Origin: Winogradskyella sp. | Lineage (GTDB): Bacteria > Bacteroidota > Bacteroidia > Flavobacteriales > Flavobacteriaceae | Assembly: GCF_013213835.1 (NCBI RefSeq) | Contig: NZ_JABSSU010000005.1 | Location: 141,294-205,293 of the forward strand | DNA length: 64,000 bases | Direction of reading: 5' to 3' | Part shown: piece after piece, positions 61,382 through 64,000 of the stretch | How the letters are laid out: each line of letters begins with the position of its first letter | Position numbering within the stretch: the first letter of the stretch is position 1 | The notes under the pieces: model-generated | The model's input: only the letters and a program-made list of their open reading frames with translations | Database searches by the model: none | Told to the model about the DNA's origin: nothing | Position numbers and translations under genes: made by a program

Positions 61382-62323
61382 ATGAAAGCAATAGTCTGTC
61401 TAAAATATGGTAAAGCAGAAAACTTAGTTCTGCAAAATGTTAAAAAACCTAAACCAAAAGATAATGAAGTACTTATAAAGATAATCGCTACATCAGTTAC
61501 TGCTAGTGATGTTCTAATTCGCAAATTGGATGAACCTTTAATTCCAAAACTAATTCTTCAACTTATGTTTGGTTTTGGACGTCCAAGGAATCCGATTCTT
61601 GGAATGGTAACATCTGGAATTATAGAAGATAAGGGTAAAGATGTTACAAAATTTGAAATTGGTGATGAAGTTTTTGCCTATGGCTCTGTCTCCTCTACCA
61701 AACATCGTTTTGGTTCATATGCAGAATATATTTGTTTACCTGAAGCTTGGAATTTGGCACTCAAACCCGAAAATCTCAGTTTTGAAGAAACTGCTGCAAT
61801 TCCTTATGGTGGATTACTAGCGAGTCATTTAATAAAAAAAACAAGTATAACAAAAGGTGACAAAGTTTTAATTTATGGAGCTTCAGGAAGCATAGGTACT
61901 ATAGCCATACAATTAGCAAAGAATTTGGGTGCTCACATTACTAGTGTTTGTAGTAGTAGAAACTTCGAATTAGTAAAATCTTTAGGTAGTGATGTAATTA
62001 TAGACTACACCTTAGAAAATTCTGAAAAACAATTAGAAACTTATAAATACGTTATTGATGCTGTAGGCAATTCAAAATCATCAACATTAAAAGAGAAGAG
62101 TAAAAAAGCGCTGACTTTAAATGGAAAATATATTTCTATAGATGATGGAATTCCTTTAACTCCAAAAGAAGCTTTTATTAATTTAAAAACTTTAGCAGAA
62201 CAAGAAAAAATTAAACCAGTTATTGATAAAATTTATTCTTTAGAACAAATGGTTGAGGCTCACGAGTATGTTGAAACAGGACGTAAAAGAGGAAATGTCG
62301 TCATAGAAATAAACACCTTTTAA
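61382..62323 (+). CDS. NAD(P)-dependent alcohol dehydrogenase / quinone oxidoreductase family
   Basis: This 313-residue cytoplasmic medium-chain dehydrogenase starts MKAIVCLKYGKAENLVLQNVKKPKPKDNEVLIKI. It has the fold's cofactor loop VLIYGASGSIGTIAIQLAKNLGAHITSVCSS (GASGSIGT) and PILGMVTSGIIEDKGKDVTKFEIGDEVFAYG. The catalytic-zinc Cys/His set of classical alcohol dehydrogenases is not apparent, so it is probably of the zinc-free quinone-oxidoreductase type. An NFELVKSLGSDVIIDYT segment follows the Rossmann core. It precedes a gene remnant and the Vat-like gene. Confidence 0.9.
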   Translation: MKAIVCLKYGKAENLVLQNVKKPKPKDNEVLIKIIATSVTASDVLIRKLDEPLIPKLILQLMFGFGRPRNPILGMVTSGIIEDKGKDVTKFEIGDEVFAYGSVSSTKHRFGSYAEYICLPEAWNLALKPENLSFEETAAIPYGGLLASHLIKKTSITKGDKVLIYGASGSIGTIAIQLAKNLGAHITSVCSSRNFELVKSLGSDVIIDYTLENSEKQLETYKYVIDAVGNSKSSTLKEKSKKALTLNGKYISIDDGIPLTPKEAFINLKTLAEQEKIKPVIDKIYSLEQMVEAHEYVETGRKRGNVVIEINTF

Positions 62324-62325
62324 AA

Positions 62326-62511
62326 ATGAAATACTATCTAAGAAACTAAAAGCCTTGGCCTGTTCTTGATTCAGAAAATATAGATAAGCGCACAACTGTA
62401 ATTGGGATAGATTACATTGCCATGTTCCTTGCGAATAGATACAATTTAGAATGGAACCAAAAAAACAAATTAAAAGAACAAAAAAATTTGTTTTCGCAAA
62501 GCAAAATATAA
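62326..62511 (+). pseudogene. Probable short gene remnant with in-frame stop
   Basis: Starting two bases after the dehydrogenase stop, a frame reads MKYYLRN, then TAA (62347-62349), then KPWPVLDSENIDKRTTVIGI, DYIAMFLANRYNLEWNQKNK and a lysine-rich end to a TAA at 62511. The 53-codon part after the stop looks like real protein sequence, with no A/T-only codon bias. No start codon precedes it except the ATG before the stop, so a single nonsense change or a truncated remnant is likely. The family was not recognised. The rest of the 62324-62539 gap shows nothing else. Confidence 0.4.
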
Positions 62512-62539
62512 AAAGTACTGATTAAAAAACACCAATCTT

Positions 62540-63163
62540 ATGAATGGACCAGATAAACATAAAAAATTCCCACTTCAAAACTACGATAGACTTTGTTTCT
62601 TAAAAAACATTGTAAAGCATCCTAATATCATTGTGGGTGATTACACCTACTATGACGATTTTGAAAATGTAGAAAACTTTGAAAACAACGTAAAATACCA
62701 TTTTGACTTTGTTGGTGATAAATTGATCATTGGGAAATTCTGTATGATTGCTTCAGACGTCAAATTTATTATGAATGGAGCTAATCATTTAACAGATGCA
62801 TTATCAACGTATCCTTTTGCAGTTTTTGGAAATGGTTGGGAACATGCAATGGATGAGAAATCATATCCACATAAAGGCGATATTACTATTGGTAATGATG
62901 TTTGGATTGGTTACAATGCCACAATTATGGCCGGAGTAACGATTGGAGATGGTGCAATAATCGCCACAAATTCTACCGTTATTAAAGATGTTGAACCTTA
63001 TACTATTGTTGGTGGAAATCCTGCGAAAGCCATTAAAAAACGGTTTGACAGTAGTACTATTTCAAAACTCTTAGACTTAAAGTGGTGGGATTGGGAAATT
63101 GAAAAAATTACGAAACACCTGCAGGACTTAACTGATAATAACATTGAGAAATTGTTAAAATAA
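62540..63163 (+). CDS. Vat/CatB-like xenobiotic O-acetyltransferase
   Basis: This 207-residue left-handed beta-helix acetyltransferase of the xenobiotic acetyltransferase group uses acetyl-CoA. Characteristic parts are VGDYTYYDDFENVENFENNVKYHF, LIIGKFCMIASDVKFIMNGANH, where the His of GANH is the catalytic base, LSTYPFAVFGNGWE, and the rungs ITIGNDVWIGYNATIMAGVTIGDGAIIATNSTVIKDVEPYTIVGGNPAKAIKKRF. The ending LLDLKWWDWEIEKI also fits. Close relatives acetylate streptogramin A or chloramphenicol, but members with no resistance role exist, so resistance cannot be assumed. It is separated from the polysaccharide locus. Confidence 0.9.
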   Translation: MNGPDKHKKFPLQNYDRLCFLKNIVKHPNIIVGDYTYYDDFENVENFENNVKYHFDFVGDKLIIGKFCMIASDVKFIMNGANHLTDALSTYPFAVFGNGWEHAMDEKSYPHKGDITIGNDVWIGYNATIMAGVTIGDGAIIATNSTVIKDVEPYTIVGGNPAKAIKKRFDSSTISKLLDLKWWDWEIEKITKHLQDLTDNNIEKLLK

Positions 63164-63172
63164 TTCTCAATG
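63142..63172 (+). terminator. Hairpin overlapping the Vat-like gene stop
   Basis: CATTGAGAA (63142-63150) and TTCTCAATG (63164-63172) are perfect arms across 13 bases that include the stop codon. Only TTTC follows, so termination is uncertain. Confidence 0.4.
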
Positions 63173-63256
63173 TTTCGGTTAAATGTAACATTTTATGTTC
63201 TGTCGCATCTAAATTACAGTGATATGAACTAATTAAACCCATCAAATAAACTTTAT

Positions 63257-64000
63257 ATGTTTTTTAAAACACAAGAAGGAAAACATAAAATTTTAGAACT
63301 GTACCATAAAAAGCTACAAGAACTAAACATTGATTATTCTGAAAAACTAATAAAAACAACCTTTGGTGTCACCAATATTATTGTAACTGGAGACGCAAAA
63401 AACCCTCCATTATTCTTAATTCATGGTACTGGTGGTTGCGCACCACAGATCTTGGAATCTTTTCCTAAACTATCGCAAAAATATAGGGTTTATGCTATTG
63501 ATGTTTTAGCACAACCAAATAAAAGTGCCGAGCAGAAATTGGATATGAAGACTTTAGATTATGGTAAATGGGTGATAGAACTCGTGAAATACCTTAAGTT
63601 ACAAGAAGTGACTCTAGTTGGGTTTTCATTTGGAGGTTTAATTAGTCTAAAGACTTTAGAATATAATGAAAGTTACATTAAAGAAGTGTTTCTTATAGCA
63701 CCAGTGTATTTGGTAAATGGAAATCCATTCAAAAACTTATTTCAAATCTTTATTCCTTTGAAAAGCTTTATAAAAACAGGGAAACATGAAAAAATCAAAA
63801 AAATACTCAATACCTTGTTCTCAGAATATGATGATTTTGCGTTGCATTTTATGTCAGCAACCTTTCAACATTGCAATATGGATTTTTCGCCATTACCAGT
63901 GTTAAAGAAAAAAAGTGCTCAAAACATTAAATCACCTATCACCATTTTTGCATGTGAGGATGACATTATGTTTCCAGGCAGAAAGATGGTTAAAAAAGCT
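63257..64000 (+). CDS. Alpha/beta hydrolase, 3' end outside the window
   Basis: The open frame from the ATG at 63257 runs to the last base of the window (248 codons, no stop). The fold is an alpha/beta hydrolase: PPLFLIHGTGGCAPQILESF with the HG oxyanion motif, YRVYAIDVLAQPNKSAEQK, the nucleophile elbow VTLVGFSFGGLISLKTL (GFSFGG), and SPITIFACEDDIMFPGRKMVKK, carrying the probable catalytic Asp. The catalytic His would lie beyond the window. No signal peptide is present, so it is cytoplasmic. Closest role by appearance is a hydrolase of the esterase or epoxide-hydrolase-like group; the substrate is unknown. Confidence 0.85.
   Translation, partial: MFFKTQEGKHKILELYHKKLQELNIDYSEKLIKTTFGVTNIIVTGDAKNPPLFLIHGTGGCAPQILESFPKLSQKYRVYAIDVLAQPNKSAEQKLDMKTLDYGKWVIELVKYLKLQEVTLVGFSFGGLISLKTLEYNESYIKEVFLIAPVYLVNGNPFKNLFQIFIPLKSFIKTGKHEKIKKILNTLFSEYDDFALHFMSATFQHCNMDFSPLPVLKKKSAQNIKSPITIFACEDDIMFPGRKMVKKA

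Noticed and set aside
1..64000. tRNA, rRNA or insertion sequence genes
   Set aside because: No tRNA-like arm pattern, rRNA core sequence or transposase motif was noticed in either strand by reading; a covariance search was not possible here.

Overview
The window is about 64 kb of AT-rich chromosome from a member of the Bacteroidetes, most probably a marine Flavobacteriaceae. The evidence is the short 287-residue primary sigma factor, promoter-like sites of the TTG-N19-TAnnTTTG form, Bacteroidetes-type lipoproteins and beta-barrels, several proteins with the type IX secretion (T9SS) C-terminal sorting domain, and DUF6029, DUF6090, DUF4386 and Omp28-type families. No species can be assigned from sequence alone.

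Region 1 (1-12.3 kb) is core genome: the end of accD, two lipoproteins, rpsO-pnp, a beta-barrel divergent from an HTH protein, a thiol-redox trio (DUF6029 protein, TlpA-like thioredoxin, Omp28-like lipoprotein), rpoD, rpe and a CBS-domain protein. Most units end in clear hairpin-T-run terminators. A 450-bp stretch of dispersed palindromic repeats follows.

Region 2 (12.7-34.1 kb, minus strand) is a Wzx/Wzy-type surface polysaccharide locus. Export and initiation genes (wzc-like kinase, wza-like lipoprotein, wecA-like initiator, wecB) are separated by a repeat-bearing gap from a tightly overlapping assembly operon (second wecB, Wzx flippase, two hexapeptide acetyltransferases, three glycosyltransferases, Wzy-like polymerase, bi-domain oxidoreductase, alpha/alpha-barrel protein, WecG/TagA glycosyltransferase). 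GDP-fucose genes gmd and fcl lie upstream, bracketed by a ~308-bp direct repeat, with a four-helix-bundle gene between them that is itself wrapped in TTCGTT-rich simple repeats. A UDP-glucuronate decarboxylase gene at 50.8 kb probably supplies UDP-xylose.

Region 3 (34.2-47.5 kb, plus strand) is a tandem array of four large secreted T9SS cargo proteins with different N-termini and a shared C-terminal module; the second is frameshifted in a T tract inside a GEVED domain. A possible small-RNA unit precedes the array.

Region 4 (47.6-50.1 kb) is the most unusual part: a 56-residue secreted-peptide gene followed closely by an HPr-kinase-like protein and a nucleotidyltransferase-family protein. This looks like a compact peptide-modification system.

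Region 5 (50.1-64 kb) is mixed accessory sequence: beta-barrels, an MtfA-like peptidase, an AraC-HTH/TPR membrane regulator divergent from an ankyrin lipoprotein, acyltransferase-3 and DUF6090 proteins, small membrane proteins, two alpha/beta hydrolases (one cut by the window end), a zinc-free alcohol dehydrogenase, a gene remnant and a Vat/CatB-like acetyltransferase. No rRNA, tRNA, CRISPR array or transposase was seen.
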